DNA of 64,000 bases from Salinadaptatus halalkaliphilus (GTDB lineage: Archaea > Halobacteriota > Halobacteria > Halobacteriales > Natrialbaceae): NCBI RefSeq assembly GCF_006543045.1, contig NZ_RBZW01000003.1, positions 124,001-188,000 on the forward strand, given 5' to 3'. Positions 8,915-17,232 of the stretch are shown piece by piece. A program made the translations under genes and the position numbers. Numbering within the stretch: position 1 is the first letter of the stretch; every line of letters starts with the position of its first letter. The notes beneath the pieces were generated by a model. It was not told where the DNA came from. It was given only the letters and a program-made list of their open reading frames with translations, and searched no databases.

Positions 8915-9963
8915 GGCGACGCACCTCCGTTCTCGGTGGCCGGTTCGTCGCGCGTCGACTCGGTGGCCGGTTCGTCGCCCGTCGGCTCGTCGGTATCCTC
9001 GTGTTCGGTGGCCGTGGCTTCGTGCGTCGCGGTTGCGGATGGCGGCTCGCGCGTATCGGCGATCGGTTCGCCGCCGACCGAGCCGTACATCGCGAGGAAC
9101 GCGACCGTCTGGATCTCGCCGTAGTCACCGAACGTCTGGGGGTGGGCGTGTGGATCCTCGAGTGGCTCGCCGCCCTCCTCGATGAGGATGGCACCCGCCT
9201 GGGGTGGCTGGTCGTCGCTTAACTCCTCGACCTCGTAGTCGTCGAGGCCGGCCTTCTCCGCAGCGGTGCCGATCGCGACGTCGGTGTCACCGATCTCGTC
9301 GGCGAGACCGTTTTCGACGCCGTCGATGCCGGTATAGGTGTTTGCGTGGGCGAGTTCGTCCTCGGTAATCGTCAGTTCGTCACCGCGGTGCTCGAGGACG
9401 GCACCGAGGAAGGCCGCTTTCATCGTCTCGGCCTGGGCCGTCGCGTGGGCTTTCGTCGGCCCGGCTTTGTCCGGCCCGGTCGTGATCTGTTGGTCGGTCG
9501 TCGGCTGGTCGACGTGGGTCGCGACCACGCCGATGCTGCCGATCATCGAACCGGGATTGACGTAGATTTTGTCGCTGGGGGCGCTCATGTAGTAGCCCCC
9601 GGAGGCGCCCATCGACTGGACGCTGGTGACGACGGGCATCTCCTGGGCCGTCCGTTCGACGGCGAGATAGAGGCTTTCACTGGCGGTGACGCCACCACCC
9701 GGACTATCCACGACGAGCACGACCGCGTCGATCGACTCGTTCTGACGGGCCTCCCGGAGGTCGTCGGTGACGGCCTCGGCGGTCGGTTCGGTTATCGAAC
9801 TATCCATCTCGATCACGGCAACCGTCCCATCCGGCCCGCTCGCTGCGCCCCAGGCGACCGGAGCGATCGCGGCGCCGACGAGAAGGGCAACGACGACGAT
9901 CGTCACGTACGACCGTGCGACCGTCTCGAATAGGGACCGTATGGTGGGTAGCGTTCCACTCAT
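8911..9963 (-). CDS. Signal peptide peptidase SppA-type serine protease (S49 family)
   Basis: A 350-residue protein with one N-terminal membrane helix (about residues 18-40) and an S49 protease domain. The nucleophile Ser121 lies in the motif MGASGGYYMS. The general-base lysine is probably Lys166 in the segment TTGPDKAGPTK. Also present are VVLVVDSPGGGV and VNPGSMIGSIGV, both family hallmarks. This protein degrades cleaved signal peptides or membrane-protein fragments, with the active site outside the membrane. An acidic Pro/Thr-rich tail of about 90 residues follows the protease domain. It is the first gene of a two-gene unit with the DUF4350 protein. Confidence 0.9.
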   Translation of the reverse strand: MSGTLPTIRSLFETVARSYVTIVVVALLVGAAIAPVAWGAASGPDGTVAVIEMDSSITEPTAEAVTDDLREARQNESIDAVVLVVDSPGGGVTASESLYLAVERTAQEMPVVTSVQSMGASGGYYMSAPSDKIYVNPGSMIGSIGVVATHVDQPTTDQQITTGPDKAGPTKAHATAQAETMKAAFLGAVLEHRGDELTITEDELAHANTYTGIDGVENGLADEIGDTDVAIGTAAEKAGLDDYEVEELSDDQPPQAGAILIEEGGEPLEDPHAHPQTFGDYGEIQTVAFLAMYGSVGGEPIADTREPPSATATHEATATEHEDTDEPTGDEPATESTRDEPATENGGASP

Positions 9964-9987
9964 GTGGCGAGTTACGGCATCGACTAG

Positions 9988-10000
9988 ACAGTATAAAAAA
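9988..10000 (-). promoter_or_regulatory. TATA box of the sppA-like gene
   Basis: A run reading TTTTTTATAC on the minus strand lies about 27-35 bp before the ATG at 9963. The block from 9990 to 10020 is the only AT-rich part of the 250-bp gap before serS. Confidence 0.5.
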
Positions 10001-10213
10001 CATTCTGTTTAAATAACTAGTCAGTCGTCGGTCCATCCCGGAGTGCGAACGGCGGTCGAAACCCGTCCACGGAACGCTACGAGCGGCCCACTATGACAAC
10101 CAACGGGAGAAAGAGCCCTCTCACGACGAGTGTGGGCAACGGCAACCTGCCAGACCGAACTGTCGGACGATACAGACTGGCGGTATCGTCCCGTCGATGC
10201 GGGGCTGCTGGTG

Positions 10214-11590
10214 CTACTCGCGCTCGCCCGCACCGAGTGCGCTCTCGCCGACCTTCTCGTGGCCCTCGATAACCTCCTGGCCGTCCATGTACGGTCGCAG
10301 TGGCTCGGGAATCGTCACCGTGCCGTCCTCGTTCTGGTAGTACTCGAGGATGGCGACCATCACGCGGGGCAAGGCGACGCCCGAGGCGTTCAGGGTGTGC
10401 AGATACTCGGCCGATTCGTGGCGTTCGGGTCGGTAGCGCAGGCCGGCGCGACGCGCCTGGAAGTCCTCGAAGTTCGAGGCCGAGGAGACCTCGAGCCAGC
10501 GCCCGCCCTCGTCGGGACCGTCCTCCATATCGTCGCCGGGCGCCCAGACCTCGATATCGTAGGTCTTGGCCGAGGCGAAGGTCAGATCGCCGGTACAGAG
10601 CTCGAGAATGCGGTAGGGAAGCCCGAGGCGTCGGAGCACTTCCTCGGCTTCGTCGAGCAGTCCCGCGAGGCGGTCGTAGCTCTCCTCGGGTTCGACGAAG
10701 TTGACGAGTTCGACCTTGTTGAACTGGTGGACGCGGACGATACCCCGCGTCTCGGTACCGTGCTCGCCGGCCTCACGCCGGAAGTTCGGGGTGTAGGCCT
10801 GGTGTTTCAGCGGGAGGTCGTCGTCTAACAGGATCTCGTCGGCGTACATGTTGGTGACGGGGACCTCCGCGGTCGGACAGAGCCAGAGATCGTCGTCGTC
10901 GTAGCGTTCGTTGTCGCCGCCGAGTCGGTAGGCATCGTCCGCGAACTTCGGCAATTGGCCGGTGCCACGCATCGACTCGCTCGAGACGGGAACCGGCGGG
11001 AAGACATCGACGTACTCCTGCTCGCGGTGGAGATCGAGCATGAACTGGATCAGCGCATGCTCGAGTCGCGCGCCGTCACCCTTGAGGAAGTAGAAGCCGG
11101 CGCCGGTGGTCTTCGCGCCGCGGCTCTCGTCGATGATATCCAGGTCTTCCCCGAGTTCGTAGTGGGGGACGACCGTCTCGGGCAGCTCGTGGTCGTCGTC
11201 GAATCCCCAGCGGCGATCCTCGACGTTGTGGCGCTCGTCGACGCCAAGCGGAACGCTCTCGTGGGGAATTTGGGGGATCTCGAGCAGGCGCCGGTCGAGT
11301 TCGTCCTTTTTCGCGTTGGCTTCCTCCTCGACCTCGACGAGTTCGGACTTGAGTTCCCGCGAGCGCTCGATGGCTTCCTCGCGCTCGTCCTCGTTGTCCT
11401 TGCCGACGAGTTTCCCGATCTTCTCGTTGATCCGGTTGCGGTCGTGACGCAGCGAGTCGCCGCGGGCTTTCAGTTCGCGCCATCGTTCGTCCAACTCGAG
11501 AATGCCGTCGAGATCTACGTCTGCGCCCCGATTGTCGAGGGCCTCGCGTACTTCCTCGGGGTGCTCGCGCAGATAGGTCCGGTCGATCAT
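10214..11590 (-). CDS. serS: Serine--tRNA ligase (bacterial-type SerRS)
   Basis: A class II aminoacyl-tRNA synthetase of 458 residues. The N-terminal domain (about 1-110) is the tRNA-binding antiparallel coiled coil, here very rich in Lys/Glu/Arg. The catalytic core follows: motif 2 is visible as FRREAGEHGTETRGIVRVHQF, and motif 3 as the ALPRVMVAILEYYQ region near the C-terminus. The TAEVP serine-site block (LCPTAEVPVTNMY) is present. The start MIDRTYLREHPEEV at 11590 matches the family; the frame stays open upstream but that part does not resemble SerRS. It charges tRNA-Ser in the cytoplasm. Length is normal. Confidence 0.97.
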   Translation of the reverse strand: MIDRTYLREHPEEVREALDNRGADVDLDGILELDERWRELKARGDSLRHDRNRINEKIGKLVGKDNEDEREEAIERSRELKSELVEVEEEANAKKDELDRRLLEIPQIPHESVPLGVDERHNVEDRRWGFDDDHELPETVVPHYELGEDLDIIDESRGAKTTGAGFYFLKGDGARLEHALIQFMLDLHREQEYVDVFPPVPVSSESMRGTGQLPKFADDAYRLGGDNERYDDDDLWLCPTAEVPVTNMYADEILLDDDLPLKHQAYTPNFRREAGEHGTETRGIVRVHQFNKVELVNFVEPEESYDRLAGLLDEAEEVLRRLGLPYRILELCTGDLTFASAKTYDIEVWAPGDDMEDGPDEGGRWLEVSSASNFEDFQARRAGLRYRPERHESAEYLHTLNASGVALPRVMVAILEYYQNEDGTVTIPEPLRPYMDGQEVIEGHEKVGESALGAGERE

Positions 11591-11719
11591 CGCCTGTGGC
11601 TTCTTTGTGCCCGTCCAAAACCGTATCGGAAGGCGTCGTGGAGCGCCGACGGACCCACGGCGTCGGCGGCCCGCTCGCAGCGAAAGACCTATTCTGGACT
11701 CGCGTGAATTGACACCCAA

Positions 11720-12214
11720 ATGGCACGACCCCGCCGTCACTCGAGCGCCGCCGACGGGTTGGTCCGCGTGGCGGATTACGCCGGGTTCGCTCTGCTGTGG
11801 TGCTGGATTCTCGTCTCCGTCTTCTTTGTCCCTACCTGGTTGGGCTACTGGTGGGTCGGCACAGTGCTGTTCGTGCTCGGACTCGTCGTCTGCTGGCAGG
11901 CCGCGGACGCTTCCCACGATTCGGTTACGACGGTCGGCACGAAACGCGACGTTCGGACCGGCACGGTCGAAGACCCCGACATCGACTGCGACGAGTGCGG
12001 TCGTCGCGCCAAAGGCGGCGAGTCTCGCCGATACGAGCAGCGTCGTGTTCTCTTCGGGACCACGATCGCCGTCCTCGAGTCCGGCGAGAACGTCTACTGT
12101 CCGCACTGTCTGGACGATCCTCGCGATCGAATCGAACTCACGGAGGAACGACGTGACGAGGCCGACTCGAGTGTGGATCGCGACGACCATAACCGCGAGT
12201 TCGAACGCTCGTGA
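11720..12214 (+). CDS. Membrane protein with a zinc-ribbon-like domain, unknown function
   Basis: A 164-residue protein with two predicted membrane helices (about residues 20-37 and 45-62) separated by a very short loop, followed by a soluble domain with two cysteine pairs, DCDECGRR and VYCPHCLDD, about 40 residues apart. This CxxC...CxxC arrangement suggests a zinc ribbon. The last 30 residues are acidic and basic and look disordered. It is transcribed away from serS across a shared 129-bp gap. I do not recognise the family. Confidence 0.7.
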   Translation: MARPRRHSSAADGLVRVADYAGFALLWCWILVSVFFVPTWLGYWWVGTVLFVLGLVVCWQAADASHDSVTTVGTKRDVRTGTVEDPDIDCDECGRRAKGGESRRYEQRRVLFGTTIAVLESGENVYCPHCLDDPRDRIELTEERRDEADSSVDRDDHNREFERS

Positions 12215-12298
12215 TCGGTGCGGAGTCGATACGCGTCCGACAATATTGGTTGGCGATACCACATATCACTAGCGATCAAGTAGGTCTGGCTCTACGGT

Positions 12299-13792
12299 GT
12301 GAACGTGCCCGCCGCTTCGCAACCGGCCGAGAGCGATCTCACCGAGGGATCGCTCCTGGGGCCGATGTTCAAGTTGGCCTGGCCGCTCGTGGTCATTCAG
12401 CTCCTGCAGGTCGCGTACAACGTCGGCGACACCTTCTGGCTCGGTGCGCTCTCGCCCGACGCAGTGGGAGCGGTGAGTCTCGCGTTTCCCTTACTATTCC
12501 TGCTGATCGCCGTCGGGAGCGGCTTTACGACGGCCGGCGCGATCTTGATTGCCCAGCATACGGGTGCCGACAGCGGCAAGGGTGGGCTGATCGCCGGCCA
12601 GACGCTCTCGTTCATCTCGCTGCTCGCTATCGTTCTCGGGATCGTCGGCTATCTCGTAACCGATCCGATGCTCGCGGCCCTGCCGGCCGACCCCGACACC
12701 GAGGCCGCGATCATCCCGCTTGCAGCCGACTACCTGCGGGTGTTCTTTCTCGGGCTCCCCTTCGTCTTCGGCTTCTACGTCTTCGTCGCGCTCATGCGAG
12801 GCTACGGCAGCACCCGCATGCCGATGCGCGTGATGGCCATAAGCGTCCTCATCAACCTCGCGATCGACCCGCTGCTCATCTTCGGCGTCGGCCCGCTGCC
12901 CCGCCTCGAGGTCGCCGGTGCAGCCGTCGCGACGGTCATCTCCCGCGGGATCGCGACGGCCCTCGGGTTCTACCTGCTGTACTACACCGACGTCGGGCCC
13001 ACGATCGACGCCGAGCACCTCCGGCCGCGGCTGGAGTACGTCGGCGAGATCGTACGATTGGGCGTCCCGACGGCGTTCGAGCAGTCGATGACGGCGCTGG
13101 CGATGGTCGCGATGACGGCCATCGTCGTCACGTTTCCGTCGGCGGTCGTCGCGGCCTACGGCCTCGGGAATCGGCTCATCTCGCTGGCGTTCCTGCCGGC
13201 GATGGGGATGGGCCAGGCGATGGACTCGATCGTCGGGCAGAATCTGGGTGCGGACAAACCCGATCGGGCGGCCTCGGCGACGTGGATCGGCGCGGGGGTC
13301 ATCGGCGCCATCATGGCCGTCGCGGGTGCGATCGCGTTCGTCTTCCCTGAGCCGTTCGTCTCGGTCTTTCTCACCGCCGAGGCCGAGGGCCGGGCGGCGA
13401 CGATCGCCTACGGCACCACCTACCTCCAGTTCGCCGCCGTCGGCTTCGTCTTCATGGGCGTTATGCAGGTCATTCTGGGCGCGTTTCGCGGTGCCGGCAA
13501 CACGAAAACCGCGCTCGCCTTCGCCGTCTTCGGGCTCTGGCTCGTCCGCGTCCCCGTCACCCTCGCCCTGATCGTCGTCGCGGACTGGGGGACGACCGGG
13601 ATTTGGGCCGGCGTCCTCATCGGCGACATCGTCGGCGCGATCGCCGCCGTCGCCTGGTTTACGCGTGGCACCTGGAAGGCGTCGCTCCTCGAGGACGACG
13701 CTGACGGTTCCGACTCGAGTGGTGGTCCCGAAGCGAGCGCCGACGCCGACGAGATCGGCGATTCCAGCGAGAGCGAGACGATGGCGGAGTGA
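12299..13792 (+). CDS. MATE-family multidrug/cation exporter
   Basis: A 497-residue protein with about 12 hydrophobic helices. Family features include the start GPMFKLAWPLVVIQLLQVAYNVGDTFWLG, the repeat of that pattern in the second half (FEQSMTALAMVAMT), and GLGNRLISLAFLPAMGMGQAMDSIVGQNLGA. MATE transporters export organic cations using a Na+ or H+ gradient. The GTG at 12299 is the likely start; the first Met comes much later. The C-terminal 35 residues are a hydrophilic Asp/Ser/Glu-rich tail. A second, more distant MATE gene is at 51423-52856. Confidence 0.93.
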   Translation: MNVPAASQPAESDLTEGSLLGPMFKLAWPLVVIQLLQVAYNVGDTFWLGALSPDAVGAVSLAFPLLFLLIAVGSGFTTAGAILIAQHTGADSGKGGLIAGQTLSFISLLAIVLGIVGYLVTDPMLAALPADPDTEAAIIPLAADYLRVFFLGLPFVFGFYVFVALMRGYGSTRMPMRVMAISVLINLAIDPLLIFGVGPLPRLEVAGAAVATVISRGIATALGFYLLYYTDVGPTIDAEHLRPRLEYVGEIVRLGVPTAFEQSMTALAMVAMTAIVVTFPSAVVAAYGLGNRLISLAFLPAMGMGQAMDSIVGQNLGADKPDRAASATWIGAGVIGAIMAVAGAIAFVFPEPFVSVFLTAEAEGRAATIAYGTTYLQFAAVGFVFMGVMQVILGAFRGAGNTKTALAFAVFGLWLVRVPVTLALIVVADWGTTGIWAGVLIGDIVGAIAAVAWFTRGTWKASLLEDDADGSDSSGGPEASADADEIGDSSESETMAE

Positions 13793-13856
13793 CGACCGCC
13801 GACACGCCCACCAACTCGCCGGACATCGTTATTAGCCTCGAGCGCGCACTGCCACT

Positions 13857-16457
13857 GTGGCACACGATCCGGAGACAGCCGACCAGTGTGCACTCTGCGG
13901 CGAGCAGCTTCCCGACCGGGCCGTCGACCGTGTCGGCGACACGTTCTGCTCGGACGGCTGCCGACATGTCGCGCGGGAGCTACCGCTCCCCGACGGGTCG
14001 GCGTCGGTGGACGTCGAGGAAACGCCGCCCGTCGACGCCCGCTCGTCTTCCGACGACGACCTCGAGCGGACGTTCTTCCGGATCGACGGCATGTACGCAG
14101 CGACCTGTGAGGCGTTCCTCGAGGCCGTCGCCGAATCACGAGACGGCGTCGTCGAGGCGACTGCAAGCTACGTCACCGAAGCCGTTCGCGTCGATCACGA
14201 TCCCGACCGGTGCTCGGCAGCTGACTTGGAGGACGCACTGACGACGACCGGCTACACGGCGTATCGGCGCGATCAGGCCGATACCGGCGACGAGGACGCG
14301 GGCGGGACGCGACGCGCTCGAGAGATGTCCGGCCTTCGCAAACGGCGCTCGGAGGACACCCTCGAGATACGGTACATCGTCGGCGTCGTCTTCGGGACCT
14401 TCCTCCTGGTGCCGTACGTGACGGTCTTCTACCCGGTTCATCTCGCCGCATTTTCCGACTGGGGGATGCTCGGCCTGTACGGCGAGACCTTCGCCGACTT
14501 CGATGGCTTCCTCTTTCTCCCGCTGTCGTTCGTCGTGACTGGCGTCGTGCTCTATCTGGCCGGGATGCCCCTGCTTCGCGGTGCTTACATCAGCCTGCGG
14601 CTGCGGCGGGTGAACACCCACGTCCTCGCGGCGTGGACGATCGTCAGTGCGTACGTCTACGGCACGCTTGCGCTCGCGCTCGGGCGGACCGACGTCTACT
14701 ACGATCTGACGATCGTCGTCGCGGCGCTGGTCGTCGGTGCGATCTTCCACGAATCGACGTGCAAGCGCCGGGCGAGCGAGCGCCTCACCGATCTCACCGC
14801 CTCCCAGGTGGCCGAGGCCCGCGTCTACGAGGCCGACGGCTCGACGCGGACGGTCCCGGTCGACGACCTCGAGGCCGGCGACCGCATTCTCGTGCGAGCG
14901 GGCGAACGAATCCCGGTCGACGGCGTCCTCCGGGAGGACGGCTGCACGGTCGACGAAGCGGTCGTGACGGGCGAGTCGCTCCCGGTTCCGAAAGCGCCCG
15001 GCGACCCGGTGATCGGCGGTGCCGTGGTGACCGGCGACGCGGCGGTCGTCGAGGTCGGCGCGGACGCGACCAGTACCATTGCTCGGCTCACCGAACGCGT
15101 CTGGGACCTCCAGAGCGTCGATCACGGCGTCGGCCGGCGGGCCGACGCACTCGCGACCAGGATCGCGCCGGCCGTCGTCGGTGCCATCCTCGTCGTCGGA
15201 ATCGCCCAGTACGCCACCGGCAGTGCGTGGACGACGGTCACTATGGCGACGCTTCTGACGGTCGTCGTCGCGAGCCCGTGGGCGCTCGCGTTCGCACCGC
15301 AACTCTCCGTCGCCGAGTCCATTCGCGAGGCGGGCGAGCGCGGCATCGTCGTCTTCGACGAGACCGTCTTCGAGCGGCTTCGCGCCGTCGATACCGTCGT
15401 CTTCGACAAGACGGGGACGCTCACCGCCGGCGCGATGACCATCCACGAGGCCACGGTTCCCGACGACCTGCTCGAGGCTGCTGGGGCGCTCGAGCGCCGT
15501 GGATCACATCCGGCTGCGACGGCTATCGCGGCGGCGGTCGACGGCGACGGGACAGCTGTCGGTGACACGAACGACCGGGCGACGACTGACGGCGGGACCG
15601 ACGAGGAACCGCCAGCCGACGAGAGAGCGGACACGGAAGCGACAACCGAGGAGGTGGCGACGGGAGAGACAACCGAGGATGGGGGCACTGGAGCGACCGC
15701 GGGAACGGAAACCGCGCCGACGGTCGAGGCGTTTCACAGCCACGCGACCGGCGTCTCCGGCGTCGTCGACGGTGGGGAGATACTCGTCGGCCATCCAGAT
15801 CTGTTCCGAGAACGAGGGTGGGAACTCGAGGACCGGCTCGAGCAGCGCGTCGATCACGTGCGAGAGCGAGGACAGCTGCCGGTCGTCGTCGGCCGGGACG
15901 GCACCGCGGCGGGCGTGGTCGTGCTGGGCGACGAGCCGCGACCGAACTGGGAGGCGACGGTCTCGAGTCTCGAGGACGACGGTGTGTCGGTCGTCGTCCT
16001 GACGGGCGACGAGGCGTCGGCGGCGGCGTTTTGCGAAGCCCACTCGGGCGTCGATCACGTCTTCGCGGGCGTCTCGCCGGCCGGCAAGACCGCGGCGATC
16101 GGTCGGCTGCGAGCGTCGGGGACGGTCGCGATGGTCGGTGACGGCACGAACGACGCCCCAGCACTCGCCGACGCCGACCTCGGCATCTCGCTTGGCGGCG
16201 GGACGGCGCTGGCCGCCGACGCTGCCGATCTCGCCATCGTCGACGATGACCTTGCGGCGGTCGAAGACGCGTTCACTCTCGCACGCGCCGCTCGAGACCG
16301 AACCCGGCAGAGCCTCGGGCTGGCGCTTGGCTACAACGTGGTGCTTGTCCCCGTCGCCCTCGCCGGGCTGTTGAACCCGCTGTTCGTCGCCGTCGCGGCC
16401 GGACTGACGGCGACGCTCGTCGGTCTGAACGCCACCCGACCACTACTCGACTCGTGA
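13857..16457 (+). CDS. Heavy-metal P1B-type ATPase lacking the CPx motif
   Basis: An 866-residue P-type ATPase. The N-terminus has a four-Cys zinc/metal domain (Cys11, Cys14, Cys31, Cys35: CALC...FCSDGC), then a degenerate heavy-metal-associated domain (about 70-135) in which the usual GMxCxxC reads GMYAATC, so only Cys84 remains. The actuator TGES loop is present (VVTGESLPVPK). The phosphorylation Asp517 is in DKTGT, the nucleotide domain has GSHP, and the hinge is GDGTNDAPALADADLGI. In the transmembrane helix where copper and zinc pumps carry CPC, CPH or SPC, residues 473-475 are Ser-Pro-Trp. An acidic Thr/Glu/Gly-rich insertion of about 60 residues sits after GSHP. The substrate metal cannot be read from the usual motif. 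A GTG start at 13857 is assumed. Confidence 0.9.
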   Translation: MAHDPETADQCALCGEQLPDRAVDRVGDTFCSDGCRHVARELPLPDGSASVDVEETPPVDARSSSDDDLERTFFRIDGMYAATCEAFLEAVAESRDGVVEATASYVTEAVRVDHDPDRCSAADLEDALTTTGYTAYRRDQADTGDEDAGGTRRAREMSGLRKRRSEDTLEIRYIVGVVFGTFLLVPYVTVFYPVHLAAFSDWGMLGLYGETFADFDGFLFLPLSFVVTGVVLYLAGMPLLRGAYISLRLRRVNTHVLAAWTIVSAYVYGTLALALGRTDVYYDLTIVVAALVVGAIFHESTCKRRASERLTDLTASQVAEARVYEADGSTRTVPVDDLEAGDRILVRAGERIPVDGVLREDGCTVDEAVVTGESLPVPKAPGDPVIGGAVVTGDAAVVEVGADATSTIARLTERVWDLQSVDHGVGRRADALATRIAPAVVGAILVVGIAQYATGSAWTTVTMATLLTVVVASPWALAFAPQLSVAESIREAGERGIVVFDETVFERLRAVDTVVFDKTGTLTAGAMTIHEATVPDDLLEAAGALERRGSHPAATAIAAAVDGDGTAVGDTNDRATTDGGTDEEPPADERADTEATTEEVATGETTEDGGTGATAGTETAPTVEAFHSHATGVSGVVDGGEILVGHPDLFRERGWELEDRLEQRVDHVRERGQLPVVVGRDGTAAGVVVLGDEPRPNWEATVSSLEDDGVSVVVLTGDEASAAAFCEAHSGVDHVFAGVSPAGKTAAIGRLRASGTVAMVGDGTNDAPALADADLGISLGGGTALAADAADLAIVDDDLAAVEDAFTLARAARDRTRQSLGLALGYNVVLVPVALAGLLNPLFVAVAAGLTATLVGLNATRPLLDS

Positions 16458-16554
16458 TCAACGAAGCGACGACCGGACGGATCGACGCTTGCGAGTTCCG
16501 GTACAGGGTCTATGCGATGGACGACCGTCGTACCGACGCGAGCACTGAGTCACC

Positions 16555-17016
16555 ATGGGGACGAGCTACACGGAGTTTCTCGGCGAAGTACAGCACCGCA
16601 TCGAAGCCGACACCCAGGGCGAGGCGGCCCGAACGACGCGTGCCGTCCTCGAGACCCTCGGTGAACGGGTCGACGAAGGCGGGGCGACGGACATCGCGAG
16701 CCCGCTTCCGATGGAGATCGATCGGTACCTCCTCGCGGTCGACCACGGCCAGCAGTTCGACTACGACGCGTTCGTCGACCGCGTCGGCGACCGGTTGAAT
16801 TACGACGACCTCGAGCTCGAGACCGGGTACGGTGGGCCCGCAGCCGTCGACGACGCCGACGTGGTCTACCGGAGCAAAGCCGTTGTCGCGCTGGTGAGCG
16901 AACTGGTGCCAGGGGGCAAACTCGCGAACGTCGACCGACAGCTTCCCGACGACTTCGAGGACCTTTTCGAGTTCACCGAGGCCGAAACGACGCCCTGGGA
17001 CGAATTGAGCCAGTAA
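16555..17016 (+). CDS. DUF2267 family protein
   Basis: A 153-residue soluble protein. The pattern YTEFLGEVQHRI, AARTTRAVLETLGERV and the LPMEIDRYLL segment fit DUF2267, a helical family found as tandem repeats in bacteria and archaea. Here there are about two copies of the unit (the second around FVDRVGDRLNYDD and VVALVSELVPGGKLANVDRQLPDDFEDLF). The function of the family is unknown. It is separated from its neighbours by about 100-bp and 200-bp gaps and is probably monocistronic. Confidence 0.8.
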   Translation: MGTSYTEFLGEVQHRIEADTQGEAARTTRAVLETLGERVDEGGATDIASPLPMEIDRYLLAVDHGQQFDYDAFVDRVGDRLNYDDLELETGYGGPAAVDDADVVYRSKAVVALVSELVPGGKLANVDRQLPDDFEDLFEFTEAETTPWDELSQ

Positions 17017-17232
17017 CGGCGTCGGTCCCACTACCGGAGTCGCCGGTCGTATCGAACACTGTATTCGAGACGGGACGGGTTCGGATTCGGTCGTCGCCGG
17101 ATTCGCCGGCGACACGCACCCCAGCGCGACACGAGCCACTATCTGCAGCCGACCCGGTTCCGCGAAGCGTATCCATACATTGACCAGCCGTGAGTCCCAA
17201 CTGCTTCACAAACTGATCGCGAGCGCTACCCA

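Noticed and set aside
11591-12262. N-terminal extension of the serS frame
   Set aside because: The extra 220 residues lie opposite a plausible plus-strand gene and do not resemble SerRS; the start MIDRTYLREHPEE is canonical.
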